From: Orientallactaga sibirica
Taxonomy: Eukaryota; Chordata; Mammalia; Rodentia; Dipodidae
Reading direction: 5' to 3'
Assembly: GCA_036365145.1 (NCBI GenBank)
Contig: JAEOAD010002856.1
Coordinates: 1-64,000, forward strand
DNA length: 64,000 nucleotides
Of this stretch, positions 42,884 to 56,900 are shown piece by piece; within the stretch, counting starts at the first letter, position 1; each line of letters starts with the position of its first letter. The notes under the pieces were generated by a model that saw nothing but the letters and a program-made list of their open reading frames with translations, did no database searches and had not been told where the DNA came from. Made by a program: the position numbers and the translations under genes.

Positions 42884-42900
42884 CTACGTTGGAAATGAAG
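42884..42900 (+). other. CENP-B-box-like 17-mer in B2 monomers (example), degenerate
   Basis: CTACGTTGGAAATGAAG lines up with the known CENP-B box pattern nTTCGnnnnAnnCGGGn without gaps. It matches 12 of 17 bases of the common human form but only 5 of the 9 bases needed for binding: TTCG reads TACG and CGGG reads TGAA. The family A counterpart (CTACTTTAGAAATGAAG) is further away. Binding is therefore unlikely as written. The likeness may be chance or a relic. Confidence 0.35.
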
Positions 42901-44109
42901 CTAATCCATTAAGTTGTACATCTTGTTAGATTACACAAACTAGGAAAGTTTGATCTTGCTTCACTGAAGATTCTTCTTAAGAAAGCAATTCATTCCGAGA
43001 ACAGAACTAGCTTATTTCACACACTACAGTGTTCGGCAATGAAGGTGTTTGTTTTCTAAAGAAACTACGTTGGAAATGAAGCTAATCTATGAAGGTGTAC
43101 ATCTTGTTAGATTACACAAACTAGGAAATTTTGATCTTGCTTCACTGAAGATTCTTCTTAAGAAAGCAACTCATTCCGAGAACAGAAGTAGCTTATTTCA
43201 CACAGTACAGTGTTCGGCAATGAAGGTGTTTGTTTTCTAAACAAAGTATGTTGGAAATGAGGCGAATGTACTAGTTCCCACTTGTCAAATTACACAAACC
43301 AGGAAAGTTTGATCTTGCTGCACTGAAGATTCTTCGTAAGAAAGCAACTCATTCCGAGAACAGAACTAGCTTATTTCACACAGTACAGTGTTCGACAATG
43401 AAGGTGTTTTTTTTTGCTAAAGAAACTACGTTAGAAATTAATCTAATCTATTAATTTGTACATCTTGTTAGACTACACAATCTAGGAAAGTTTGATCTTG
43501 CTGCACTGAAGATTCTTCTTAAGAAAGAAACTCATACCGAGAACAGAACTAGCTTATAAACACAGTACAGTGTTCGGCAATGACACTGTTTGTTTTCTAA
43601 AGAAACTACGTTAGAAATGTAGCTAATCTACCAAGTTGTATATCTTGTTCGATTACACAAACTAGGAAAGTTTGATCTTGCTGCACTGAAGACTCTTCCT
43701 AAGAAACCAACTCGTTCAGAGAAGAGAACTGGCTTATTTCACACAGTACAGTAACAATGAAGGTGTTTGTTTTCTAAACAAACTAAGTTAGAAATGAAGC
43801 TAATCTATTAAGTTGTATATCTTGTTAGACTACAGAAACTCGGATAGTTTGATCTTGATTCACTGAAGATTCTACTTAAGAAAGCAACTCATTCCGAGAA
43901 CAGAACTAGCTTATTGCACACAGTACAGTGTTTGGCAATGAAGGTGTTTTTTTCTAAACAAAGTATGGTGGAAATGAGGCCAATGTCCTAAGTTGTCCAT
44001 CTTGTTAAATTACACAAACTAGGAAAGTGTGATCTTGCTGCACTGAAGATTCTTTGTAAGAAAGCAATTCATTCTGAGAACAGAACTAGCCTATTTGACA
44101 CAATACAGT

Positions 44110-46819
44110 GTTGGGCATTGAAGGTGTTTGTTTTCTAAACAAAGTATGTTGGAAATGAGGCCAATATACTAAATTGTCCAACTTGTTAAATTATACAAAT
44201 TAGGATTTTTGATCTTGTTGCACTAAAGATCCTTTGTAAGAAAGCAACTCATTCTGAGAACAGAACCAGCTTATTTCACACAGTACAGTGTTTGACAATG
44301 AAGGTGTTTGTTTTCTAAACAAACAAGGTTAGAAATGAATCTAATGTATTAAGATGTATATCTTGTTAGATTACACAAACCAGGAAAGTTTGATCTTGCT
44401 TCACTGAAGACTCTTCTTAAGAAAGCAACTCATTTGGAAAACACAACTAGCTTATTTACACACAGTACAGTATTCGGCAATGAAGGTGTTTGTTTTCTAA
44501 AGAAACTACGTTAGAAATGAAGCTAATCTATTCAGTTGTACATCTTGTTATTTTACAGAAACTAGGAAAGTTTTATCTTGCTGCACTGAAGACTCTTCGT
44601 AAGAAAGCAAATCATTCCTAGAACAGAACTAGCTTATTTCACACAGTACAATGTTTGGCAATGAGGGTGTTTGTTTTCTAAACAAACTACGTTAGAAATG
44701 AAGCTAATCTATTAAGTTGTACATCTTGTTAGATTACACAAACTAGGAATGTTTGATATTGCTGGACTGAAGACTCTTCGTAAGAAAGCAACTCATTCCG
44801 AGAACAGAACTAGCTTATTTCACATAGTACAGTGTTCGGCAATGAAGGTGTTTGTTTTCTAAACAAAGTATGTTGGAAATGAGGCGAATGTACTAAGTCC
44901 CAACTTGTTAAATTACACAAACCAGGAAAGTTTGATCTTGCTTCACTGAAGATTCTTTGAAAGAAAGCAACTCATTCCGAGAACAGAACCAGCTTATTTC
45001 ATATAGTACAGTGTTCAACAATGAAGGTGTTTGTTTTCTGAACAAAGAAGGTTATAAATGAAGCTAATCTATTAAGATGTACATCTTGTTAGCTTACACA
45101 AACCAGGAAAGTTTGATCTTGCTGCACTGAAGACTCTTCGTAAGAAAGCAACTCATTCCGAGAACAGAACTAGCATATTTCACACACTACTGTGTTCGGA
45201 GAAGGAGGTGTTTGTTTTCTAAGGAAACTACGTTGGAAATGAAGCTAATCTATTAAGTTGTACATCATGTTAGATTACACCAACTAGGAAATTTTGATCT
45301 TGCTTCATTGAAGGTCTTTCTTAAGAAAGCAACTCCGTCCGAGAACAGAACTAGTTTATTTCACACACTACAGTGTTCGGCAATGAAGGTGTCTGTTTTC
45401 TAAACAAAGTATTTTGGAAAGGAGGCGAATGTACTAAGTTATCCAACTTGTTAAATTACACAAACTAGGAAAGTTTGATCTTGCTTCACTAAAGATCCTT
45501 CGTAAGAAAGCAACTCATTCCGAGAACAAAACTAGCTTATTTCACACAGTACAGTGTTCGGCAATGAAGGTGTTTGTTTTCTAAAGAAACTACGTTAGAA
45601 ATGAAGCTAATCCATTAAGTTGTACATCTTGTTAGATTACACAAACTAGGAAAGTTTGATCTTGCTTCACTGAAGATTCTTCTTAAGAAAGCAACTCATT
45701 CTGAGAACAGAACTAGCTTATTTCACACACTACAGTGTTCGGCAATGAAGGTGTTTGTTTTCTAAAGAAACTACGTTGGAAATGAAGCTAATCTATGAAG
45801 GTGTACATCTTGTTAGATTACACAAACTAGGAAATTTTGATCTTGCTTCACTGAAGATTCTTCTTAAGAAAGCAACTCATTCCGAGAACAGAAGTAGCTT
45901 ATTTCACACAGTACAGTGTTCGCAATGAAGGTGTTTGTTTTCTAAACAAAGTATGTTGGAAATGAGGTGAATGTACTAGTTCCCACTTGTTCAAATTACA
46001 CAAACCAGGAAAGTTTGATCTTGCTGCACTGAAGATTCTTCTTAAGAAAGCAACTCATTCCGAGAACAGAACTAGCTTATTTCACACAGTACAGTGTTCT
46101 TGCAATGAAGGTGTTTTTTTGCTAAAGAAACTACGTTAGCAATTAATCTAATCTATTAATTTGTACATCTTGTTAGACTACACAATCTAGGAAAGTTTGA
46201 TCTTGCTGCACTGAAGATTCTTCTTAAGAAAGAAACTCATACCGAGAACAGAACTAGCTTATAAACACAGTACAGTGTTCGGCAATGACACTGTTTGTTT
46301 TCTAAAGAAACTACGTTAGAAATGTAGCTAATCTACCAAGTTGTATATCTTGTTCGATTACACAAACTAGGAAAGTTTGATCTTGCTGCACTGAAGACTC
46401 TTCGTAAGAAACCAACTCGTTCAGAGAAGAGAACTGGCTTATTTCACACAGTACAGTATTTGGCAATGACGGTGTTTGTTTTCTAAACAAACTAAGTTAG
46501 AAATGAAGCTAATCTATTAAGTTGTATATCTTGTTAGACTACAGAAACTCGGATAGTTTGATCTTGATTCACTGAAGATTCTACTTAAGAAAGCAACTCA
46601 TTCCGAGAACAGAACTAGCTTATTGCACACAGTACAGTGTTCGGCAATGAAGGTGTTTGTTTCCTAAACAAAGTATGGTGGAAATGAGGCCAATGTCCTA
46701 AGTTGTCCAACTTGTTAAATTACACAAACTAGGAAAGTGTGATCTTGCTGCACTGAAGATTCTTTGTAAGAAAGCAATTCATTCCGAGAACAGAACTAGC
46801 CTATATGACACAATACAGT
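44110..46819. repeat. Family B higher-order repeat, copy 2 (15 monomers)
   Basis: The copy begins at the GTTGGGCATT variant at 44110 and ends where that variant recurs at 46820. It shares the ordered marks of copy 1, including GGAGAAGGAGGTG, GTCTGTTTTC, GACACTGTTTG and TTATAAACACAG. By eye it is more than 95% identical to copy 1 over most of its length. Confidence 0.85.
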
Positions 46820-49800
46820 GTTGGGCATTGAAGGTGCTTGTTTTCTAAACAAAGTATGTTGGAAATGAGGCGAATATACTAAATTGTCCAACTTGTTAAA
46901 TTATACAAATTAGGGAAGTTTGATCTTGCTGCAATAAAGATCCTTCCTATGAAAGCAACTCATTCTGAGAACAGAACTAGCTTATTTCACACAGTACAGT
47001 GTTTGACAATGAAGGTGTTTGTTTTCTAAAGAAACTACGTTGGAAATGAATCTAATGTATTAAGTTGTACATCTTGTTAGATTACACAAACTAGGAAAGT
47101 TTGATCTTGCTTCACTGAAGATTCTTCTTAAGAAAGCAACTCATTCCGAGAACACAACTAGCTTTTTACACACAGTACAGTATTCGGCAATGAAGGTGTT
47201 TGTTTTCTAAAGAAACTACGTTGGAAATGAAGCTAATCTATTCAGTTGTACATCTTGTTAGATTGCACAAACTAGGAAAGTTTGATCTTGCTGCACTGAA
47301 GACTCTTCGTAAGAAAGCAACTCTTTCCGAGAAGAGAACTGGCTTATTTCACACAGTACAGTATTTGGCAATGACGGTTTTTGTTTTCTAAACAAACTAT
47401 GTTAGAAATGAAGCTAATCTATGAAGTTGTACATCTTGTTAGATTACACAAACTAGGAAAGTTTGATCTTGCTGGACTGAAGACTCTTCGTAAGAAAGCA
47501 ACTCATTCCGAGAACAGAACTAGCTTATTTCACATAGTACAGTGTTCGGCAATGAAGGTTTGTTTTCTAAACAAAGTATGTTGGAAATGAGGCGAATGTA
47601 CTAAGTTCCAACTTGTTAAATTACACAAACCAGGAAAGTTTGATCTTGCTTCACTGAAGATTCTTTGAAAGAAAGCAACTCATCCCGAGAACAGAACCAG
47701 CTTATTTCATATAGTACAGTGTTCAACAATGAAGGTGTTTGTTTTCTGAACAAAGAAGGTTATAAATGAAGCTAATCTATTAAGATGTACATCTTGTTAG
47801 CTTACACAAACCAGGAAAGTTTGATCTTGCTGCACTGAAGACTCTTCGTAAGAAAGCAACTCATTCCGAGAACAGAACTAGCATATTTCACACACTACTG
47901 TTTTCGGGGAAGGAGGTGTTTGTTTTCTAAGGAAACTACGTTGGAAATGAAGCTAATCTATTAAGTTGTACATCATGTTAGATTACACAAACTAGGAAAT
48001 TTTGATCTTGCTTCATTGAAGATTCTTCTTAAGAAAGCAACTCCTTCCGAGAACAGAACTAGTTTATTTCACACACTACAGTGTTCGGCAATGAAGGTGT
48101 TTGTTTTCTAAACAAAGTATGTTGGAAATGAGGTGAATGTACTAAGTTGTCCAACTTGTTAAATTACACAAACTAGGAAAGTTTGATCTTGCTTCACTAA
48201 AGATCCTTCGTAAGAAAGCAACTCATTCCGAGAACAGAACTAGCTTATTTCACACAGTACAGTGTTTGACAATGAAGGTGTTTGTTTTCTAAAGAAACTA
48301 CGTTGGAAATGAATCTAATGTATTAAGTTGTACATCTTGTTAGATTACACAAACTAGGAAAGTTTGATCTTGCTTCACTGAAGATTCTTCTTAAGAAAGC
48401 AACTCATTCTGAGAACACAACTAGCTTTTTACACACAGTACAGTATTCGGCAATGAAGGTGTTTGTTTTCTAAAGAAACTACGTTGGAAATGAAGCTAAT
48501 CTATTCAGTTGTACATCTTGTTAGATTGCACAAACTAGGAAAGTTTGATCTTGCTGCACTGAAGACTCTTCTTAAGAAAGCAACTCTTCCGAGAAGAGAA
48601 CTAGCTTATTTCACACAGTACAGTATTTGGCAATGACGGTTTTGTTTTCTAAACAAACTATGTTAGAAATGAAGCTAATCTATGAAGTTGTACATCTTGT
48701 TAGATTACACAAACTAGTTAAGTTTGATCTTGCTGGACTGAAGACTCTTCGTAAGAAAGCAACTCATTCCGAGAACAGAACTAGCTTATTTCACATAGTA
48801 CAGTGTTCGGCAATGAAGGTTTGTTTTCTAAACAAAGTATGTTGGAAATGAGGCGAATGTACTAAGTTCCAACTTGTTAAATTACACAAACCAGGAAAGT
48901 TTGATCTTGCTTCACTGAAGATTCTTTGAAAGAAAGCAACTCATCCCGAGAACAGAACCAGCTTATTTCATATAGTACAGTGTTCAACAATGAAGGTGTT
49001 CGTTTTCTGAACAAAGAAGGTTATAAATGAAGCTAATCTATTAAGATGTACATCTTGTTAGCTTACACAAACCAGGAAAGTTTGATCTTGCTGCACTGAA
49101 GACTCTTCGTAAGAAAGCAACTCATTCCGAAAACAGAACTAGCATATTTCACACACTACTGTTTTCGGGGAAGGAGGTGTTTGTTTTCTAAGGAAACTAC
49201 GTTGGAAATGAAGCTAATCTATTAAGTTGTACATCATGTTAGATTACACAAACTAGGAAATTTTGATCTTGCTTCATTGAAGATTCTTCTTAAGAAAGCA
49301 ACTCCTTCCGAGAACAGAACTAGTTTATTTCACACACTACAGTGTTCGGCAATGAAGGTGTTTGTTTTCTAAACAAAGTATGTTGGAAATGAGGTGAATG
49401 TACTAAGTTGTCCAACTTGTTAAATTACACAAACTAGGAAAGTTTGATCTTGCTTCACTAAAGATCCTTCGTAAGAAAGCAACTCATTCCGAGAACAGAA
49501 CTAGCTTATTTCACACAGTACAGTGTTCGGCAATGAAGGTGTTTGTTTTCTAAAGAAACTACGTTGGAAATGAAGCTAATCCATTAATTTGTACATCTTG
49601 TTAGATTACACAAACTAGGAAAGTTTGATCTTGCTTCACTGAAGATTCTTCTTAAGAAAGCAACTCATTCTGAGAACAGAACTAGCTTATTTCACACACT
49701 ACAGTGTTCGGCAATGAAGGTGTTTGTTTTCTAAAGAAACTACGTTGGAAATGAAGCTAATCTATTAAGGTGTACATCTTGTTAGATTACACAAACTAGG

Positions 49801-50970
49801 AAATTTTGATCTTGCTTCACTGAAGATTCTTCTTAAGAAAGCAACTCATTCCGAGAACAGAAGTAGCTTATTTCACACAGTACAGTGTTCGGCAATGAAG
49901 GTGTTTGTTTTCTAAACAAAGTATGTTGGAAATGAGGCGAATGTACTAGTTCCAACTTGTTAAATTACACAAACCACGAAAGTTTGATCTTGCTGCACTG
50001 AAGATTCTTCTTAAGAAAGCAACTCATTCCGAGAACAGAACTAACTTATTTCACACAGTACAGTGTTCTTGCAATGAAGGTGTTTGTTTTCTAAACGAAG
50101 CATGTTGGAAATGAGGCGAATGTACTAAGTTGTCCAACTTGTTAAATTACACACACTAGGAAAGTTTGATCTTGCTTCACTGAAGATTCCTCGTAAGAAA
50201 GCAACTCATTCCGATAACAGAACTAGCTTATTTCACACAGTACAGTGTTCGGCAATGAAGGTGTTTTTTTTGCTAAAGAAACTACGTTAGAAATGAATCT
50301 AATCTATTAAGTCGTACAACGTGTTAGATTACACAAACTAGGAAAGATTGATCTTGCTTCACTGAAGATTCTTCTTAAGAAAGCAACTCATTCCGAGAAC
50401 AGAACTAGCTTATTAAACACAGTACAGTGTTCGGCAATGACACTGTTTGTTTTCTAAAGAAACTACGTTAGAAATGTAGCTAATCTACCAAGGTGTATAT
50501 CTTGTTCGATTACACAAAGTAGGAAAGTTTGGTCTTGCTGCACTGAAGACTCTTCGTAAGAAACCAACTCGTTGAGAGAAGAGAACTGGCTTATTTCACA
50601 CAGTACAGTATTTGGCAATGACGGTGTTTGTTTTCTAAACAAACTACGTTAGAAATGAAGCTAATTTATTAAGTTGTACATCTTCTTAGATTACACAAAC
50701 TCGGAAAGTTTGATCTTGATTCACTGAAGATTCTACTTCAGAAAGCAACTCATTCCGAGAACAGAACTAGCTTATTGCACACAGTACAGTGTTCGCAATG
50801 AAGGTGTTTGTTCCCTAAAAAAAGTATGGTGGAAATGAGGCCAATGTCCTAAGTTGTCCAACTTGTTAAATTACACAAACTAGGAAAGTGTGATCTTGCT
50901 GCACTGAAGATTCTTCGTAAGAAAGCATTTCATTCCGAGAACAGAACTAGCCTATATGACACAGTACAGT
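46820..50970. repeat. Family B higher-order repeat, copy 3, expanded to ~23 monomers
   Basis: GTTGGGCATT at 46820 recurs at 50971, an offset of 4151 bases, or 23 monomers rather than 15. Seven of the extra monomers come from the internal duplication at 47001-49525. One more is an added B1 monomer near 50070-50250 after GTTCTTGCAATG. The closing marks (GACACTGTTTG near 50440, GACGGTGTTTG near 50620) are in the expected order. Beyond 50971 matching becomes weaker: the next GTTGGGC mark, at 53323, is about 13 monomers on. Confidence 0.75.
47001..49525. repeat. Recent tandem duplication of 7 monomers (~1262 bp)
   Basis: The units are 47001-48263 and 48264-49525. GTTTGACAAT lies at 47001 and 48264, and GTGTTCAACA at 47719 and 48980. 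The copies match nearly base for base. Visible differences are a few substitutions (GTGTTTGTT against GTGTTCGTT, CCGAGAAC against CCGAAAAC) and single-base losses near 48589 and 48642. By eye this is the highest identity between any two long segments in the window, so it is the youngest amplification. Confidence 0.85.
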
Positions 50971-53900
50971 GTTGGGCATTGAAGGTGCTTGTTTTCTAAA
51001 CAAAGTATGTTGGAAATGAGGCGAATGTACTAAGTTGTCCAACTTGTTAAATTACACAAACTAGGAAAGTTTGATCTTGGTTCACTGAAGATTCTTCGTA
51101 AGAAAGCAACTCATTCCGAGAACAGAACTAGCTTATTTCACACAGTACAGTGTTCGGCAATGAAGGTGTTTGTTTTCTAAAGAAACTACGTTAGAAATGA
51201 AGCTAATCTATTAAGTTGTACAACTTGTTAGATTACACAAACTAGGAAAGTGTGATCTTGATTCACTGAAGATTCTTCTTAAGAAAGCAACTCATTCCGA
51301 GAACAGTAGTAGCTTATTTCACACAGTACAGTGTTCGGCAATGAAGGTGTTTGTTTTCTAAAGAAAGTACGTTGGAAATGAGGCGAATGTACAAAATTGT
51401 CCAACTTGTTAAATTACACAAACTAGGAACGTTTGATCTTGCTACACTGAAGATTCTTGGTAAGAAAGCAACTCATTCCGAGAACAGAACTAGCTTATTG
51501 CACACAGTACAGTGTTCGACAATGAAGGTGTTTGTTTTCTAAACAAACAATGTTAGAAATGAGGCGAATCTATTACGATGTATATCTTGTTAGATTACAC
51601 AAACCAGAAAAGTTTGATTTTGCTGCACCGAAGATTCTTCTTAAGAAAGCAACTCATGCCGAGAACAGGACCAGCTTATTTCACACAGTACAGTGTTCGG
51701 CAATGAAGGTGTTTGTTTTCTAAAGAAAGTACGTTATAAATGAAGCTAATCTATTAAGTTCTACATCTTGTTAGAATACACAAAGTAGGAAAGTTTGATA
51801 TTGCTTCTCTGAAGATTCCTCTTAAGAAAGCAACTCATTCCGAGCACAGAACTAGCTTATTTCACACAGTACAGTGTTCGGTAATGAAGGTGTTTGTTTT
51901 CTAAAGAAACTACATTAGAAATGAAGCTAATCTATTAAGTTGTACATCTTTTTAGATTACACAAAGTAGGAAAGTTTGATCTTGCTTCACTGAAGATTAT
52001 TCTTAAGAAAGCAACTCATTCCGAGAAGAGAACTAGCTTATTTCACACAGTACAGTGTTTGGCAATGAAGGTGTTTGCTTTCTAAACAAAGTATGTTGGA
52101 AATGAGGCGAACGGACTAAGTTGTCCAGCTTGTTAAATTACACAAACTAGGAAAGTTTGATTTTTCTGCCCTGAAGACTCTTCGAAAGAAAGCAACTATT
52201 TCCGAGAACAGAAGTAGCTTATTTCACACAGAACAGTGTTAGAAAATGAAGGTGTTTGTTTTCTAAAGAAACTACGTTGGAAATGAAGCTAATCTATTAA
52301 GTTCAACATCGTGTTAGATAACACAAACTATGAAAGTTTGATCTTGCTTCACTGAAGATTCTTCTTAAGAAAGAAACTCATTCCGAGAACAGAACTAGCT
52401 TATTTCACACAGTACAGTGTTCGACAATGAAGGTGGTTGTTTTCTAAACAAAGTATGTTGGAAATGATGCTAATCTATTAAGCTGCACATCTTGTTAGAT
52501 TACACAAACTAGGAAAGTTTGATCTTGCTTCACTTAATATTCTTCTTAAGAAAGCGACTCATTCTGAAAACAGAGCTAGCTTATATCACACAGTACAGTG
52601 TTCGGCAATGAAGGTGTTTGTTTTCTAAACAAAGTATGTTGGAAATGAGGCGAATGTACTCAGTTGTCCAACTTGTTAAATTTCATAAACTTGGAAAGTT
52701 TGATCTTGCTGCACTTAAGATTCTTCTTAAGAAAGCAAATAATTCCGAGAACAGAACTGGCTTATTTCACACAGAACAGTGTTCGACAATGAAGGTGTTT
52801 GTTTTCTAAAGAAACTACGTTGGAAATGAAGCTAATCTATTAAGTTGTACATCTTGTTAGATTACACAAACTAGGAAAGTTTGATCTTGCTTCACTGAAG
52901 ATTCTTCTTAAGAAAGCAACTCATTCCGAGAAGAGAACTAGCTTATTTCACACAGTACAGTGTTTGGCAATGAAGGTGTTTGTTTTCTAGAGAAACTACA
53001 TTAGAAATGAAGCTAATCTATTAAGTTGTACATCTTGTTAGATTACACAAAATAGGAAAGTTTGATCTTGCTTCACTGAAGATTCTTCTTAAGAAAGGAA
53101 CTCAATCCGGCAACAGAACAACCTTATTTCACACAGTACAGTATTCGGCAATGAAGGTGTTTGTTTTCTAAACGAAGTATGTTGGAAATGAGGCGAATGT
53201 ACTCAGTTGTCCAACTTGTTAAATTTCACAAAATTGGAAAGTTTGATCTTGCTGCACTGAAGATTATTCTTAAGAAGGCAACTCATTCTGAGAACAGAAC
53301 TAGCTTATTACACCCAGTACAGTGTTGGGCTTTGAAGGGGTTTCTTTTCTAAACAAAGTATGTTGGAAATGAGGCGAATATACTAAGTTGTCCAACTTGT
53401 TAAATTACACAAACTAGGAAAGTTTGATCTTGCTGCGCTAAAGATCCTTCGTAAGAAAGCAACTCATCCCGAGAAAAGAACTAGCTTATTTCACACAGTA
53501 CAGTGTTCGACAATGAAGGTGTTTTTTTTCTAAAGAAACTACGTTGGAAATGAAGCTAATCTATTAAGTTGTACATTTTGTTAGATTACACAAACTAGGA
53601 AAGTTTGATCTTGCTTCACTGAAGATTCTTCTTAAGAAAGCAACTCATTCCGAGAAAAGAACTAGCTTATTTCACACAGTACAGTGTTCGACAATGAAGG
53701 TGTTTTTTTTCTAAAGAAACTACGTTGGAAATGAAGCTAATCTACTAAGTTGTACATCTTGTTAGATTACACAAACTAGGAAAGTTTGATCTTGCTTCAC
53801 AGAAGATTCTTCTTAAGAAAGCAACTCATTCCGAGAACAGAACTAGCTTATTACAGACAGTACAGTGTTCGGCAATGAAGGTGTTTGTGTTCTAAAGAAA

Positions 53901-56900
53901 CTACATTGGAAATGAAGCTAATCTACTCAGTTGTACATCTTGTTAGATTGCACAAAGTAGGAAAGTTTGATTTTGCTGCACTGAAGACTCTTCGTAAGAA
54001 ACAAACTCGTTCGGAGAAGAGAATAGGCTTATTTCACACAGTACGGTATTTGGCAAAGACGGTGCTTGTTTTCTAAACAAACTACGTTAGAAATGAAGCT
54101 AATATATTAAGTTGTACATCTTGTTAGAATACACAAACCAGGAAAGTTTGATCTTGCTTCTCGGAAGATTTTTCTTAAGAAAGCAACTCATTCCGAGAAC
54201 AGAACTAGCTTATTTCACACAGTACAGTGTTCGGCAATGAAGGTGTTTGTTTTCTAAAGAAACTACGTTGGAAATGAAGCTAATCCATTAAGTTGTACAT
54301 CTTGTTAGATTTCACAAACTAGGAAAGTTTGATCTTGCTTCACTGAAGACTCTTTGTAAGAAAGCAACTCATTCCGAGAACAGAACTAGCTTATTTCACA
54401 CAGTACAGTGTTCTTGCAATGAAGGTGTTTGTTTTCTAAACGAAGCATGTTGGAAATGAGGCGAATGTACTAAGTTATCCAACTTGTTACATTACACAAA
54501 CTAGGAAAGTTTGATCTTGCTTCAATGAAGATTCTTCGTAAGAAAGCAACTCATTCCGAGAACAGAACTAGCTTATTGCACACAGTACAGTGTTCGACAA
54601 TGAAGGTGTTTTTTTGCTAAAGAAACTACGTTACAAATGAAGCTAATCTATTAAGTTGTACATCTTGTTAGATTACACAAACCAGGAAAGTTTGATTTTG
54701 CTGCACTGAAGACTCTTAATAAGAAAGCAACTCATTTGGAAAAGAGAACTAGCTTATTTCACACAGTACAGTGTTCGGCAATAAAGGTGTTTTTTTTTTC
54801 TAAGGAAACTACGTTGGAAATGAAACTAATCTATTAAATTCTCCATCTTGTTAGATTACACAAACTAGGAAAGTTTTATCTTGCTTCACTGAAGATTCTT
54901 CTTAAGAAAGCAACTCATCTCAAGGACAGAACTAGCTTATTTCACACAGTATAGTTTTTGACAAAGAAGGTGACTGTTTTCTAAAAAAAACTACATTAGA
55001 AATGAAGCTAATCTATTAAGTTGCACATCTTTTTAGATTACACAAAGTAGGAAAGTTCGATATTGCTTCACTGAAGATTCTTCTTAAGAAAGCAGCTCAT
55101 TCAGAGAACAGAACTAGCTTGTTTTACACAGTACAGTGTTCGGCAATAAAGGTGTTTTTTTTTTCTAAAGAAACTACGTTGGAAATGAAGCTAATCTATT
55201 AAGTTCTACATCTTATTAGATTACATAAACTAGGAAAGTTTGATCTTGGTTCACTGAAGATTCTTCATAAGAAAGCAACTCATTCCGAGAACAGAACTAG
55301 TTTACTACACACAGTACAGTGTTCGGCAATGAAGGTGTTTGTTTTCTAAAGACACTACGTTAGAAATGAAGCTAATCTACGAAGTTGTACATCTTGTTAG
55401 ATTACACAAACTAGGAAAGTTAGATCTTGCTGCACTGAAGAATCTTCGTAAGAAACCAACTCTTTCGGAGAAGAGAACAGGCTTATTTCACACCGTACAG
55501 TATTTGGCAATGACGGTGTTTCTTTTCTAAACAAACTACGTTACAAATGAAGTTAATCTATTAAGTTGTACATCTTGTTAGATTACACAAACTAGGAAAG
55601 TTTGATCTTGATTCACTGAAGATTCTTCTTAAGAAAGCAACTCATGCCGAGAACAGAACTAGCTTATTTCACACAGTACATTGTTCGGCAATGAAGGTGT
55701 TTGTTTTCTAAACAAAGTATGTTGGAAATGAGGTGAATGTACTAAGTTGTCCAACTTGTGAAACTATACAAACTAGGAAAGTTTGATCTTGCTGCACTGA
55801 AGACTCTTCGTAAGAAAGCAACTCAATCCGAGAACAGAACTAGCTTATTTCACACACTACTGTGTTTGGCAATGAAGGTGTTTGTTTTCTAAACAAAGTA
55901 TGTTGGAAATGAGCCTAATGTACTAAGTTGTCCAACTTGTTAAATTACTGAAACTAGGAAAGTTTGATCTTGCTTCTCTCAAGATTCTTCTAAGAAAGCA
56001 ACTCATTCCGAGAACAGAACTATCTTATTTCACACAGTACAGTGTTCGACAATGAAGGTGTTTGTTTTCTAAAGAAACTACATTAGAAATGAAGTTAATC
56101 TATTAAGTTGTACACCGTGTTAGATTACACAAACTAGGAAAGTTTGAGCTTGCTTCACTGAAGATTCTTCTTAAGAAAGCAACTCATTCCGAGAACAGAA
56201 CTAGCTTATTTCACACAGTAGAGTGTTCGGCAATAAAGGTGTTTGTTTTCTAAATAAACTACATTAGAAATGAAGCTAATCTATTAAGTTGTACACCTTG
56301 TTAGATTACAGAAACTGGGAAAGTTTGATCCTGCTTCACTGAAGATTCTTCTTAAGAAAGCAACTCATTCCCAGAACAGAACTAGCTTATTTCACACAGT
56401 ACAGTGTTCGGCAATGAAGGTGTTTGTTTTCTCAAGAAAGTATGTTGGAAATGAGGCGAATGTACCAAGTTGTCCAACTTGTTAAATTACACAAACTAGG
56501 AAAGTTTGATCTTGCTGCGCTGAAGATTCTTTGTAAGAAAGCAACTCATTCCGAGAAGAGAACTATCTTATTTCACACAGTACAGTGTTTGGCAAGGAAG
56601 GTGTTTGTTTTCTAAAGAAACTATGTTAGAAATGAAGCTAATCTATTACGTTGTACATCATGTTAGATTACACAAACTAGGAAAGTTTGATCTTGCATCA
56701 CTGAAGATTCTTCTTAAGAAAGCAACTCATTCCGAGAACAGAACTAGCTTATATCACACAGTACAGTGTTCAGCAATGAAGGTGTTTGTTTTTTAAACAA
56801 AGTATGTTGGAAATGAGGCGAATGTACTAAGTTTTCCAACTTGTTAAATTACACAAACTAGGGAATTGTGATCTTCCTGCACTGAAGATTCTTTGTAAGA

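Larger units (their letters stand above)
41400..44109. repeat. Family B higher-order repeat, copy 1 (15 monomers)
   Basis: Private variants in this copy recur 2705-2706 bases later in the same order: TTGTTATTTTACAG (41841 and 44547), ATGAGGGTG (41955 and 44661), GTGTTCAACA (42305 and 45011) and GTCTGTTTTC (42685 and 45391). The unit is therefore 15 monomers of about 180.4 bp. The start is approximate, because the first monomer after the A/B border does not match well. Confidence 0.85.

Noticed and set aside
42884..42900. Functional CENP-B box
   Set aside because: Four of nine essential bases differ (TACG for TTCG, TGAA for CGGG). It is kept only as a degenerate likeness.
42974..42983. TTCTTAAGAA palindrome in B2 monomers as a regulatory site
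   Set aside because: It is short, AT-rich and often disrupted (CTTCGTAAGAA). It is useful only as a periodic AflII site, not as evidence of function.
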